Assembly (NCBI GenBank): GCA_947502815.1
Contig: CANNBH010000001.1
Coordinates: forward strand, 2,390,818-2,454,817
Source of the DNA: an uncultured Erythrobacter sp.
GTDB taxonomy: Bacteria > Pseudomonadota > Alphaproteobacteria > Sphingomonadales > Sphingomonadaceae
Reading direction: 5' to 3'
Length of the DNA: 64,000 nucleotides
The position numbers and the translations under genes are program-made. Every line of letters starts with the position of its first letter. The first letter of the stretch is position 1. The notes below the pieces were generated by a model that worked only from the letters and a program-made list of their open reading frames with translations, did no database searches and was not told the DNA's origin. This document shows, piece by piece, positions 26,365-35,082 of this stretch.

Positions 26365-27185
26365 TAAGGCGGTTTGTCCCTGCCCGTCGGGCTCTTGGTG
26401 AAAATCTCCACGCCGTCTTCGGTGATGGCAAGCGAGTGTTCAAACTGCGCCGACAGTGATTTGTCGCGGGTGACAGCGGTCCAGCCATCGCCCAGCACCT
26501 TCGCCCAAGGCTTACCCAAATTGATCATCGGCTCAATCGTGAAGAACATGCCGGGTTTTAGCTCAGGGCCAGTGCCCGCCTTGCTGGCATGAACCACTTC
26601 GGGAGCATCGTGGAACAAACGGCCCAGACCATGCCCGCAAAATTCGCGCACCACGCCGTAACGGAACTGCTTTGCATGCGCCTCAATCGCGGCGCCAATA
26701 TCGCCCAGCCGTGCGCCCGGACGCGCTGCGGCAATGCCCAACATCAGACATTCATAGGTCACATCGACCAGACGCTTTGCCTTGATCGAGGGTTCGCCTG
26801 CAAAAAACATACGCGATGTATCGCCGTGCCAACCGTTGAGCAGCGAGGTGACATCCACGTTCAGAATATCGCCGTCTTTCAAAACCTTTGGACCCGGTAT
26901 GCCGTGGCAAATCACATGGTTGATCGAAATACAGCTGGAATGCGCATAGCCGCGATACCCCATCGTCGCCGGAACCGCGCCCGCATCGAGCATCATATTC
27001 CGCACCGCATCATCAATGCTGGCGGTGGTCACGCCCGGCTGAACCAGATCCGCAACTTCATCCAGAATCGTCGCAGACAAACGCCCAGCGGCGCGCATCC
27101 CTTCGAAACCCTCTGGGCCATGGAGCTTAATCGTGCCGTCACGATAGACGGTCTTATCGCCTTCAACGAGTTGGTATTCTGTCAT
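26361..27185 (-). CDS. map: Methionine aminopeptidase, type I
   Basis: 274 aa metalloprotease that removes the initiator methionine from new proteins. The metal-binding residues appear in order: NVDVTSLLNGWHGDTSRMFF (two Asp), EFCGHGLGRLFHDAPEV (His), FTIEPMINLG (Glu) and AQFEHSLAIT (Glu). CISINHVICHGIPG is also characteristic. There is no N-terminal zinc-finger extension, so it is the type Ia form. It is divergent from the leucyl aminopeptidase gene with about 56 bp between starts, so the two may share a promoter region. Confidence 0.96.
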   Translation of the reverse strand: MTEYQLVEGDKTVYRDGTIKLHGPEGFEGMRAAGRLSATILDEVADLVQPGVTTASIDDAVRNMMLDAGAVPATMGYRGYAHSSCISINHVICHGIPGPKVLKDGDILNVDVTSLLNGWHGDTSRMFFAGEPSIKAKRLVDVTYECLMLGIAAARPGARLGDIGAAIEAHAKQFRYGVVREFCGHGLGRLFHDAPEVVHASKAGTGPELKPGMFFTIEPMINLGKPWAKVLGDGWTAVTRDKSLSAQFEHSLAITEDGVEIFTKSPTGRDKPPY

Positions 27186-27241
27186 ACGGGCCGATATAGC
27201 GAAACTGTTCTCTCATTGCGAGAGGGGGTTTTCCGCAATTG

Positions 27242-28678
27242 ATGGGTGACATGTTCGCGCCCTCGATTATGAAAACCCGCATGACCAATTTCAAAGACCT
27301 GATCCAGCCTGACCGGGGCCAAGCCGCCACCGCTATTCATCTCACCACAAAATCCGCGTTTGATGATTTTGCCAAAACGCTTTCCGCCGGGCAACGCGCC
27401 GCATTGGCCGCGCAGAAATTTAAAGGCGCACCGGGCAGTGTCGGGATCGTCCCTGATGGGGACGCCGTATTCGCCGTGGGCGGGGTTTCCGATCCGGACA
27501 ACCTTTCGACCTATTCTCTTGCCGCGTTGTCCAGCCGCTTACCTGAAGGCACCTATCGATTGGTGGACAAACAGCCCGGTGTGGCGGTGTTTGGCTGGGT
27601 GACAGCGCACTACAAATTCACCCGCTATAAGGATGATGAGAATGGCAGCGGTCCGCGCGTGCTCTTGTCGGAGCAAGTGGGCCGTATGCCCGCACTTGTC
27701 GCAGAGGCGGAAGCAGAGATGTTGGTCCGCGATCTGGTCAACACACCTGCGGAGGACATGGGGCCAGCAGCTCTCGAAGCGGAGTTTGAGAAACTGGCCA
27801 AAGCGCACGGCGCGAAACTTTCGGTGACCAAGGGTGATGCATTGGAGCAAGGATATCCGATGGTGCACGCCGTTGGCCGCGCTGCCGCTCGCCATCACGC
27901 GCCCCGCATTCTGCACCTTGAATGGAGCGCCAAAGACGCCACAAAGGAAGCGCCCACGCTCGCGATTGTGGGTAAAGGTGTGTGCTTCGATTCAGGCGGT
28001 CTGGATATCAAACCAGCCGCTGGCATGCGGTTGATGAAAAAAGACATGGGCGGCGCGGCGCATGCGATTGCCCTTGCGGGATTAATCATGGAAGCGGAAT
28101 TGAACGTCCGCCTCCACGTTCTCGTCCCAGCAGTGGAAAATGCGATTGCAGGATCGGCATTCCGTCCCGGTGATGTGCTGAACAGCCGCAAAGGATTGTC
28201 GGTCGAAATCCACAACACCGATGCCGAAGGACGCCTGATCCTAGGTGATGCCTTGACCCGCGCGAGCGAGGAAGAGCCTGACCTCATCATTGATTTTGCC
28301 ACGCTAACCGGTGCCGCGCGAATTGCGCTTGGCCCTGATTACGCCGCTATGATGGCGCGGCGCGATGAAACGGCGCAGGCCCTGATCGACGCAGGCAAGG
28401 CCAATGATGATGAACCGTGGCGGCTGCCCCTGCCAGAGGCGTATCGCGAATACCTCAAATCCGACATCGCCGATATCGTGAACGCGCAAAGCAACCCCTA
28501 TGCTGGGGCAAGTGTCGCCGGGCTGTTCCTCGACAAATTTGTCGGCGACGGCATCGATTGGGTGCACTTCGATACTTTCGCATGGCGCCCCTATCCAAAA
28601 CCCGGCCGATCCAAGGGTGGAGCCGCTTACGGATTGCGCGCGGCGTTCCACATGATCAAGGCGCGGTATTCGGCGTAA
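27242..28678 (+). CDS. Leucyl aminopeptidase family protein (M17)
   Basis: About 478 aa dinuclear-metal exopeptidase. The M17 core is clear: VGKGVCFDSGGLDIKP, then RLMKKDMGGAAHA with the metal and catalytic lysines, and NTDAEGRLILGDAL with the Asp/Glu ligands and Arg. The N-terminal ~170 residues match the variable M17 N-domain. The start is uncertain: ATG codons in frame at 27242, 27251, 27269 and 27281 are all possible, the last giving MTNFKDLIQ. It heads a likely operon with the SH3 protein and argC. Confidence 0.92.
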   Translation: MGDMFAPSIMKTRMTNFKDLIQPDRGQAATAIHLTTKSAFDDFAKTLSAGQRAALAAQKFKGAPGSVGIVPDGDAVFAVGGVSDPDNLSTYSLAALSSRLPEGTYRLVDKQPGVAVFGWVTAHYKFTRYKDDENGSGPRVLLSEQVGRMPALVAEAEAEMLVRDLVNTPAEDMGPAALEAEFEKLAKAHGAKLSVTKGDALEQGYPMVHAVGRAAARHHAPRILHLEWSAKDATKEAPTLAIVGKGVCFDSGGLDIKPAAGMRLMKKDMGGAAHAIALAGLIMEAELNVRLHVLVPAVENAIAGSAFRPGDVLNSRKGLSVEIHNTDAEGRLILGDALTRASEEEPDLIIDFATLTGAARIALGPDYAAMMARRDETAQALIDAGKANDDEPWRLPLPEAYREYLKSDIADIVNAQSNPYAGASVAGLFLDKFVGDGIDWVHFDTFAWRPYPKPGRSKGGAAYGLRAAFHMIKARYSA

Positions 28679-28754
28679 CTTGCCGATTTTGGCATCTACG
28701 TCTAAGCGCGTTTCCAAGACGCCCAAGGGTAATGGGCTGGAGACGATTAAACGT

Positions 28755-29108
28755 ATGAGCGGGCCGCAAGACGACACGGCTAAATACGATGTGCCAGGCG
28801 GCGTGCTGGGTCTGAAAGGTCCGGTCTCCAAACCTGCGCCCGGAACAGTGCCTCTGCGCGGGGATTTGGCCCACATTGCATTGGCCGGGGTTCACCTCGC
28901 CGCGCATTATGTCATCCCTTATGGTCGAACGATTGGCGACGGTGGGGCCGATGTTATGGAAAATACGCGCGATGACAGCCCCATTCTCCACCATTTCGAA
29001 GCAGGCACTCAAATCGAAGTGCTTGACGCTGCCGGAGATTGGGTTTGGGGATGCCTCGGACCAGATGGTCCCAGCGGTTATATCAAGGCCAGTTGCCTGG
29101 CCGTTTAA
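28755..29108 (+). CDS. SH3-domain protein resembling the N-terminal part of NlpC/P60 peptidases
   Basis: 117 aa. The second half reads as a bacterial SH3 fold (YVIPYGRTIGDGGADVMENT, then FEAGTQIEVLDAAGDWVWGC and SGYIKASCLAV). The first half (GVLGLKGPVSKPAPGTVPLR) resembles the lead-in SH3 segment of C40 peptidases, which in many alphaproteobacteria follow a leucyl aminopeptidase gene. The catalytic Cys-His domain is absent: the reading frame stops right after the SH3 part and argC begins 18 bp later. It may be a remnant or a stand-alone binding module. No signal peptide. Confidence 0.7.
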   Translation: MSGPQDDTAKYDVPGGVLGLKGPVSKPAPGTVPLRGDLAHIALAGVHLAAHYVIPYGRTIGDGGADVMENTRDDSPILHHFEAGTQIEVLDAAGDWVWGCLGPDGPSGYIKASCLAV

Positions 29109-29126
29109 AGCGGATAAAACGTCGGC

Positions 29127-30053
29127 ATGACCACCCGTGTATTCATTGATGGAGCCGCCGGAACGACCGGTCTCGAAATTCGCGACCGTTTATCAGGTCG
29201 GCCTGAATTTAAATTGCTCGTACTGGACGATGCGCAGCGGAAGGATGTGGCCGCGCGCAAGGAAGCTTTGCAGACTGCGGATGTCGCGATCCTATGCCTG
29301 CCCGATGCAGCGGCTGTCGAAGCGGTGAAACTCGCCGAAGGTTCAGACACGCGGATCATCGATGCATCTTCTGCCCACCGCGTTGCGGATGGCTGGACAT
29401 ACGGTTTTCCTGAGTTGGTGGGACATAGCGAGGTGGCGAACGCGCAGTTCGTATCCAATCCTGGTTGCTATCCAACCGGCTTTCTTGCGCTGGTTGCACC
29501 TCTTGTTCGCGCAGGGCTGTTGCCCGCCGATTGGCCTTACACAATTAACGCGGTTAGCGGGTATTCGGGCGGTGGCAACGCGATGGTGGAGCGTTATCAA
29601 TCAGAGACGGACATCGCATTCCGATCCTACGGGCTCACCTTAGAGCACAAACACCTTCCTGAAATGCAACGCCACGCCGGGCTCGATCACGGGGTGATAT
29701 TCGCCCCAGCCGTTGTGCCCGCGTATCGCGGAATGTTGGTCGAAGTTCCCCTGCATTTGGGAGCGATGACGCCCGCCCCGAAAGCCGGCGCACTCAGAGC
29801 CCAATTGAGCGAGCATTATTCCGAATCGCTGATCGTATCTGTTTGCGACAACACCGACCAAGGCGAGCTGTTGTTGCGTGATGGCGCTGATGGCCATGAC
29901 GGGATGGAATTGTTTGTGTTTGGCGACGAGGGCGGTTCGCATGCCCGTCTCATTGCGCGGCTTGATAACCTTGGCAAAGGCGCATCAGGCGCAGCGATCC
30001 AAAATCTCAACATCATGTGCGGCCTGCCCGAGACGACAGGCTTGCGTCTGTAA
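29127..30053 (+). CDS. argC: N-acetyl-gamma-glutamyl-phosphate reductase, short (type 2) form
   Basis: 308 aa NADPH enzyme of arginine biosynthesis that reduces N-acetylglutamyl phosphate to the semialdehyde. The nucleotide-binding start IDGAAGTTGLEIRDRL (about 7-22) and the active-site C114 in SNPGCYPTGF are present, as are EHKHLPEMQRHAGL and GASGAAIQNLNIMCGL. Length marks the shorter ArgC class. No other arg genes are adjacent apart from argS, far away and unrelated. Probably co-transcribed with the two upstream genes. Confidence 0.95.
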   Translation: MTTRVFIDGAAGTTGLEIRDRLSGRPEFKLLVLDDAQRKDVAARKEALQTADVAILCLPDAAAVEAVKLAEGSDTRIIDASSAHRVADGWTYGFPELVGHSEVANAQFVSNPGCYPTGFLALVAPLVRAGLLPADWPYTINAVSGYSGGGNAMVERYQSETDIAFRSYGLTLEHKHLPEMQRHAGLDHGVIFAPAVVPAYRGMLVEVPLHLGAMTPAPKAGALRAQLSEHYSESLIVSVCDNTDQGELLLRDGADGHDGMELFVFGDEGGSHARLIARLDNLGKGASGAAIQNLNIMCGLPETTGLRL

Positions 30054-30102
30054 CGCTTTGGTCACCGCTAGCACTTCGTTCTCTTTTTGATTGGTATCTG
30101 TC

Positions 30103-30723
30103 ATGGATAAAAAAGACCCTCAAATCTTGAACCCGGTTATCGCCAATAACGAGGAAGGGAAGAACTTTACCCTCGCATTCGCAACATTTGTAATCAAGTG
30201 GAACCATTTAGAAGGAGTGGCGCGGGATATTATGCAGGAACTCATCGGTGCCGGTTATGGGTCTTTGATTGCCGTCCACCACATGGGAAATGCCTCACTC
30301 ACTGACGCGATCAGGGTGAGCAGCTCAAGTTCACCGGCTATGTCAGAGCACTTGGTTCACTTCTGCAAGGGCATGGATGTGCTCAGGGCATATCGAAATT
30401 ATTATGTGCACGGCCTTATCGGAGTTGGAATGAACGACGATCATGGCGCAGTAGGCCTAGTATTGATGCTGCAAGTCAAAGGGAGGGTTAAATTAACGGA
30501 AAAAGCCTTGCAGCTTGATGACCTCATGGGGTCGATCAATGACGCAAGCTCATACATCTCATACGGCAAATCTATTGTGAGCCTACTTGGCTCTTCTATT
30601 GGCTTAGATAGCCTAACTGACAAATCCTCATCGCTCAAAAAACCTCTTCAGCCACAAACGCTAGAGAAGCGCACTCGTATTGAGCCAGCAGCTCTACCCC
30701 CGCCTCAATCATCTCAGGCGTGA
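30103..30723 (+). CDS. Orphan HEPN-like protein, function unknown
   Basis: 206 aa from the ATG at 30103 (a TTG lies 12 bp upstream). Mostly helical, with FATFVIKWNHLEGVARDIMQ (about 26-45) and, near the middle, RAYRNYYVHGL, where R98-x4-H103 fits the Rx4-6H motif of HEPN RNase-type domains. The C-terminal third is Ser/Lys/Pro-rich. Codon use looks less GC-biased than its neighbours. No antitoxin or nucleotidyltransferase partner is adjacent: argC lies upstream and glnB downstream. The HEPN call is inference from the motif and helical pattern. Confidence 0.6.
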   Translation: MDKKDPQILNPVIANNEEGKNFTLAFATFVIKWNHLEGVARDIMQELIGAGYGSLIAVHHMGNASLTDAIRVSSSSSPAMSEHLVHFCKGMDVLRAYRNYYVHGLIGVGMNDDHGAVGLVLMLQVKGRVKLTEKALQLDDLMGSINDASSYISYGKSIVSLLGSSIGLDSLTDKSSSLKKPLQPQTLEKRTRIEPAALPPPQSSQA

Positions 30724-30781
30724 CTTCAACTTCAATTTTCTCATCCATCATAACTACGTAAAAATTTAAGCACTTGTGAAA

Positions 30782-30854
30782 CTTGACGGAGTCGCTGCTG
30801 CGTCAAGCATGCCATTGCCTAAATTTTAGGCATCAATCGCTGCCCCTTTGGGCA
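30782..30854. promoter_or_regulatory. Three inverted repeats upstream of glnB
   Basis: Three consecutive dyads: CTTGACG (30782-30788) / CGTCAAG (30801-30807); TGCCTAAA (30816-30823) / TTTAGGCA (30825-30832), a perfect 8-bp palindrome with a 1-base centre; and TGCCC / GGGCA (30841-30854). They lie 97-183 bp upstream of the sigma-54-like element and could be activator sites. None is an obvious NtrC consensus site (TGCACC-N5-GGTGCA). Confidence 0.4.
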
Positions 30855-30950
30855 CGGTTGCGACTCGCTGCGGAATGTTGCTAACCGATTAAGCATAGGC
30901 ATTCTTCCTTGCGCCCCTGCACGGATCGCGTAGCGAAGTGTGACATTCCT

Positions 30951-30965
30951 TGGCACGATTCTTGA
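30951..30965 (+). promoter_or_regulatory. Sigma-54-like promoter of glnB
   Basis: TGGCACG (30951-30957) and TTGA (30962-30965) match the -24/-12 elements of RpoN promoters with correct spacing (GG-N10-G). The -12 dinucleotide is GA rather than the usual GC, one departure from consensus. Position, 44 bp before the glnB start, is apt, since glnB-glnA units are often RpoN/NtrC-controlled. Confidence 0.5.
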
Positions 30966-30994
30966 TAGAATAATGCTGAACTCCAACCCTCTGA

Positions 30995-31348
<354 letters not shown>

Positions 31349-31435
31349 CACGCAGCTCACCAAACATATCTGTCGGCGAAAACGCCGGTAATCATTCAAA
31401 TACCGATCTCGAACACAAAGGCTGGAGAATACAAC

Positions 31436-32845
31436 ATGGCTACCACCAAGGACGTCCTCAAACAGATCAAGGACGAAGAAATCGAATGGGTCGATCTGCG
31501 TTTCACGGACCCCAAGGGCAAGTGGCAGCACCTGACCATGGCCGCCAGCGTCATGGACGAAGATGCTCTTGAAGATGGCCTAATGTTTGACGGCTCTTCC
31601 ATCGAAGGTTGGAAGGCGATCAACGAATCCGACATGATCCTGAAGCCAGACATGTCGTCTGTCTATGTCGATCCATTCAGCGCGACGCCGATGATCTCAA
31701 TCTTCTGCGACATTGTTGAGCCTTCGGATGGCCAACTTTACGCACGCGACCCACGCTCAACCGCGAAACGCGCCGAAGCGTATCTGAAGTCCACCGGCAT
31801 CGGTGACACGATCTATGTCGGTCCAGAGCCTGAGTTCTTCATGTTCGACGATGTCCGTTTCGAAGACGGCTATGCAGGCAGCGGCTTTGCCATCGACGAT
31901 ATCGAATTGCCTACCAACACCGGCAAAGAATACGAAATGGGCAACATGGGCCACCGCCCGCGCGCAAAGGGCGGCTATTTCCCTGTTGCTCCAGTCGACA
32001 GCGCCATGGATATCCGCGCCGAAATGGTTTCGACCATGATGGAAATGGGCCTCAACATGGACAAGCACCACCACGAAGTGGCGGCCGCTCAACATGAGCT
32101 TGGCATAACCTATTCTTCGCTCACCACCGCTGCTGACCAAGTTCAGGTTTACAAATATGTCGTGCAACAAGTCGCGCACGCTTACGGCAAAACCGCGACC
32201 TTTATGCCGAAACCGATCAAAGAAGATAACGGCAGCGGCATGCACAGCCATATGTCGATCTGGAAAGATGGCAAACCGACTTTCGCTGGCAATGAATATG
32301 CTGGCCTGTCGGAAAACTGCCTTTACTACATCGGCGGCGTGATCAAGCATGCGAAGGCCGTCAACGCTTTCACCAACGCAACCACCAACAGCTACAAGCG
32401 TCTGGTTCCCGGCTTTGAAGCGCCCGTTCTGCTCGCCTATTCGGCGCGCAACCGGTCGGCATCGTGCCGCATTCCATACGGCGCTGGTGAAAAAGCGAAG
32501 CGCGTTGAATTCCGCTTCCCTGATGCGATCGCCAACCCATACCTCGCCTTCTCGGCTCTGTTGATGGCGGGCCTTGATGGGATCGAAAACAAGATCCACC
32601 CAGGCGAAGCGATGGACAAGAACCTCTACGATCTGCCGCCAGCTGAGCTTGCTGATGTGCCGACAGTTTGCGGTTCACTTCGCGAAGCTCTCGAAGCGCT
32701 CGAAGCCGATCACGAATTCCTGCTTAAAGGTGACGTGTTCTCGCTCGATCAAATCGAAGCATACATGGAACTTAAGTGGGAAGAGGTTCTGCGCCTCGAA
32801 ACCACACCGTCACCGGTTGAGTTCGATATGTATTACAGCGCGTAA
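31436..32845 (+). CDS. glnA: Glutamine synthetase, type I
   Basis: 469 aa dodecameric enzyme forming glutamine from glutamate, ammonia and ATP. GS-I signatures are visible: [17 protein letters not shown] near 53-69, the substrate-site [20 protein letters not shown] (about 260-279) and NRSASCRIP for ATP binding. Y398 in NLYDLPPAE is the adenylylation site, so GlnE control is expected. Good ribosome-binding site (GGAG). It is co-directional with glnB and followed by a strong terminator. Confidence 0.98.
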   Translation: MATTKDVLKQIKDEEIEWVDLRFTDPKGKWQHLTMAASVMDEDALEDGLMFDGSSIEGWKAINESDMILKPDMSSVYVDPFSATPMISIFCDIVEPSDGQLYARDPRSTAKRAEAYLKSTGIGDTIYVGPEPEFFMFDDVRFEDGYAGSGFAIDDIELPTNTGKEYEMGNMGHRPRAKGGYFPVAPVDSAMDIRAEMVSTMMEMGLNMDKHHHEVAAAQHELGITYSSLTTAADQVQVYKYVVQQVAHAYGKTATFMPKPIKEDNGSGMHSHMSIWKDGKPTFAGNEYAGLSENCLYYIGGVIKHAKAVNAFTNATTNSYKRLVPGFEAPVLLAYSARNRSASCRIPYGAGEKAKRVEFRFPDAIANPYLAFSALLMAGLDGIENKIHPGEAMDKNLYDLPPAELADVPTVCGSLREALEALEADHEFLLKGDVFSLDQIEAYMELKWEEVLRLETTPSPVEFDMYYSA

Positions 32846-32865
32846 GACACTGCCTCGGACTAACA

Positions 32866-32906
32866 AAAAGGGCCGCTCGGGAAACCGGGCGGCCTCTTTT
32901 GTTTTT
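32866..32906 (+). terminator. Rho-independent terminator after glnA
   Basis: A 10-bp stem GGCCGCTCGG / CCGGGCGGCC (one G-U pair) closes a GAAA tetraloop at 32871-32894, followed by CTCTTTTGTTTTT. The A-run before the stem means it may also work for the convergent GGDEF-EAL gene, which ends at 32925. Confidence 0.92.
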
Positions 32907-32924
32907 GGCGGTGTTGCGCCGGCT

Positions 32925-34862
32925 CTATGAAACGGAGGCTAGCTTGCCGCTATGAGGATCTCCGTCCGCTTGCGAAGTTTCGAGGAGGTCCACGAATTCG
33001 CCCGATGGCATCGGTTTTCCAAACAAATAGCCTTGCACAGAGCTGGCCCCTGCCCGTTTGGCCATAAGTAAGCCGATCTCATCCTCAACACCTTCAAGCA
33101 CGCAGTGCACGCCCAAAACACGCGCCATCCCCACGAGCGAAGAAAGAACCTTCTCTGTCATCGGATCGGTGGGGTTATCTAGAAATGACTTATCAACCTT
33201 CAGTTTGCTGATCGGAAGAGTCCGCAGGTAATTGAAGTTTGAATACCCTGTCCCAAAATCATCAAGGGCAATTGAAAAACCTATGTTCGATAGCCGCTGC
33301 AGATTTCTGGTCGCCTTTTCTAGGTCGATCATCATCGCGCTTTCCGTAACTTCAAATTCAATGATGGACGGGTCCAATCCGCGCGACCTGACATGCTCTA
33401 TGATCTGATCAATTGTCGGATCAGAGATGATGTCAAAGCTCGACAAGTTAATAGAAATTGGGATCTGTTTTTGCCACGAAGCAAGTTCATCCAGCGTCTT
33501 CTTGACCACAATCAACGTAATTCCCGTGATCAGACCGCTGTCTTCTGCAATGGATATAAACCGTTGAGGACTGATTTTGCCGATGGTGGGATTGCTCCAC
33601 CGGGCCAGCACTTCGGCCCTGACAATCCTGTTCACACCCAACTCAAATTGCGGCTGAAAAACCACGCTGATTTCCTGCTCCAGATCCGCTTTTCGCAGGG
33701 CATCCTCGATCTCGAACCGCGCGCCCGCCTCCTTGGCGTGGTTATCATCGAAAAGGACAAATCGGTTTTTGCCCAAACGTTTTGCCACCATCAACGCGTA
33801 ATCGGCATTGCTGATTTGCGTGCGGTTGCTTTGCGCTGAGTCCAACATTGTGCAGCCAATCGAACAGGAAATCGCAATATGCCGGCCATCAATAACATAG
33901 GGCTTTGAGATCGAATCCAGCAGCACTTGACTCCGCTTCTCAACATGCTCGATGCTCTCATTACTCAGGAAAATGATATTGAATTCATCACCGCCCATTC
34001 GGCTAATGTGCGTGGTTTCCTCCGCAAATGCGCGCAGCCGATTTGCGACTTCTTTCAGCAAAAGGTCGCCCGTAATATGGCCATGAATATCGTTGACCCC
34101 CTTGAACCCATCAAGGTCAACAAGAGCGAGCCAGGCTTTCATGTCAGCCTCACCCGCCTCTTCGCTTCGCCGAACATGCTGCTTGGCCGCGGCCAATTCT
34201 GAGAAAAACGCGCGCCGGTTGGGCAGCGCAGTCAGGCTGTCGGAGATCGATTTCTGATGCAGTTTTTCGCTGACCTCGCGGGCTTTCTTTAGCTCATCGT
34301 CGGTTTGAATTTTGGCATCTGCAATTTTGGTCACAGCCTTGCGCAGGAAAAATGCAATTGCGAGTGAAGCCAGAGCAGCGCCAAAGGTAAGATAAGCGTA
34401 GGCGGAAAAAGTGTCCTCCTGCAGCTTTGGCATAAACCCTGCGAGCGCGATGCCCGCCAAAGCAATCGAGAATGCGGACTGACGAAAGCTAACGCTCGCC
34501 AGAGCAAACAGCATGGCCATGATGATAAAATAGGTGAGCTTTTCCGGCAGAAAGGTCATGTGGAGCGCAATGACAACATTCGCGACCACCAACGCGTTCA
34601 TTAATGTGAGCAGCAATTCAACTTGATGCGGTGGGCATGGCTTTCGCGTGAAGACATTGCCCCATATCCCAGTTGCGGCCGCGGCTACCGTCGCAATGAC
34701 AAGGGCCGTGCCGCCACTTTGCCATATATACAGGGCATTGAATGGTAGCATGACGACATAATAAAGCGCAAAAACAGTGAAGTAGCCGCGCAAGACCGGG
34801 CGGTATATGTCCCGCACGGCAGCGTCGCTCCTTCCCTGTATTCGATCTTTATGGTTTTGCAT
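32925..34862 (-). CDS. Membrane-anchored GGDEF-EAL protein (cyclic di-GMP turnover)
   Basis: 645 aa. The N-terminal ~175 residues form several membrane segments (about six), a probable sensor region of unassigned type. A short coiled linker leads to a GGDEF domain (about 205-370) with intact GGDEF at 290-294, then an EAL domain (about 385-635). The EAL signature is EVL (417-419), a common variant; INLSS, EVTESAM, LDDFGTGYSNFNYL, LKVDKSF, LEGVED and QGYLFGKPM keep the metal and catalytic positions. It could therefore make and degrade c-di-GMP. Convergent with glnA. Confidence 0.93.
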   Translation of the reverse strand: MQNHKDRIQGRSDAAVRDIYRPVLRGYFTVFALYYVVMLPFNALYIWQSGGTALVIATVAAAATGIWGNVFTRKPCPPHQVELLLTLMNALVVANVVIALHMTFLPEKLTYFIIMAMLFALASVSFRQSAFSIALAGIALAGFMPKLQEDTFSAYAYLTFGAALASLAIAFFLRKAVTKIADAKIQTDDELKKAREVSEKLHQKSISDSLTALPNRRAFFSELAAAKQHVRRSEEAGEADMKAWLALVDLDGFKGVNDIHGHITGDLLLKEVANRLRAFAEETTHISRMGGDEFNIIFLSNESIEHVEKRSQVLLDSISKPYVIDGRHIAISCSIGCTMLDSAQSNRTQISNADYALMVAKRLGKNRFVLFDDNHAKEAGARFEIEDALRKADLEQEISVVFQPQFELGVNRIVRAEVLARWSNPTIGKISPQRFISIAEDSGLITGITLIVVKKTLDELASWQKQIPISINLSSFDIISDPTIDQIIEHVRSRGLDPSIIEFEVTESAMMIDLEKATRNLQRLSNIGFSIALDDFGTGYSNFNYLRTLPISKLKVDKSFLDNPTDPMTEKVLSSLVGMARVLGVHCVLEGVEDEIGLLMAKRAGASSVQGYLFGKPMPSGEFVDLLETSQADGDPHSGKLASVS

Positions 34863-35082
34863 TGCGCCCTCTTACCGTTCGTCAAACCGGCTAGGGCCGC
34901 CGAGTTAATATCGTGTAAGTTCAAACACAAAGTTTTTGGGCAACAGATGTTAAGCGTCATGAAATCATCATGCCAACAATTGCCCATGATGCCTTTGCCA
35001 GCTGTTTACATTTTCCTACTCGTAAAAATTATGCCTAATCATTCGGCCTCCTCCTTTGTCACTCAACTTTGAGGCCAACCCT

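Noticed and set aside
31757..32599. 280-codon minus-strand frame within glnA
   Set aside because: Antisense to a canonical glutamine synthetase; no supporting motif.
32866..32906. Possible small RNA or riboswitch at the 3' end of glnA
   Set aside because: The structure is fully explained as a rho-independent terminator with a GAAA tetraloop.
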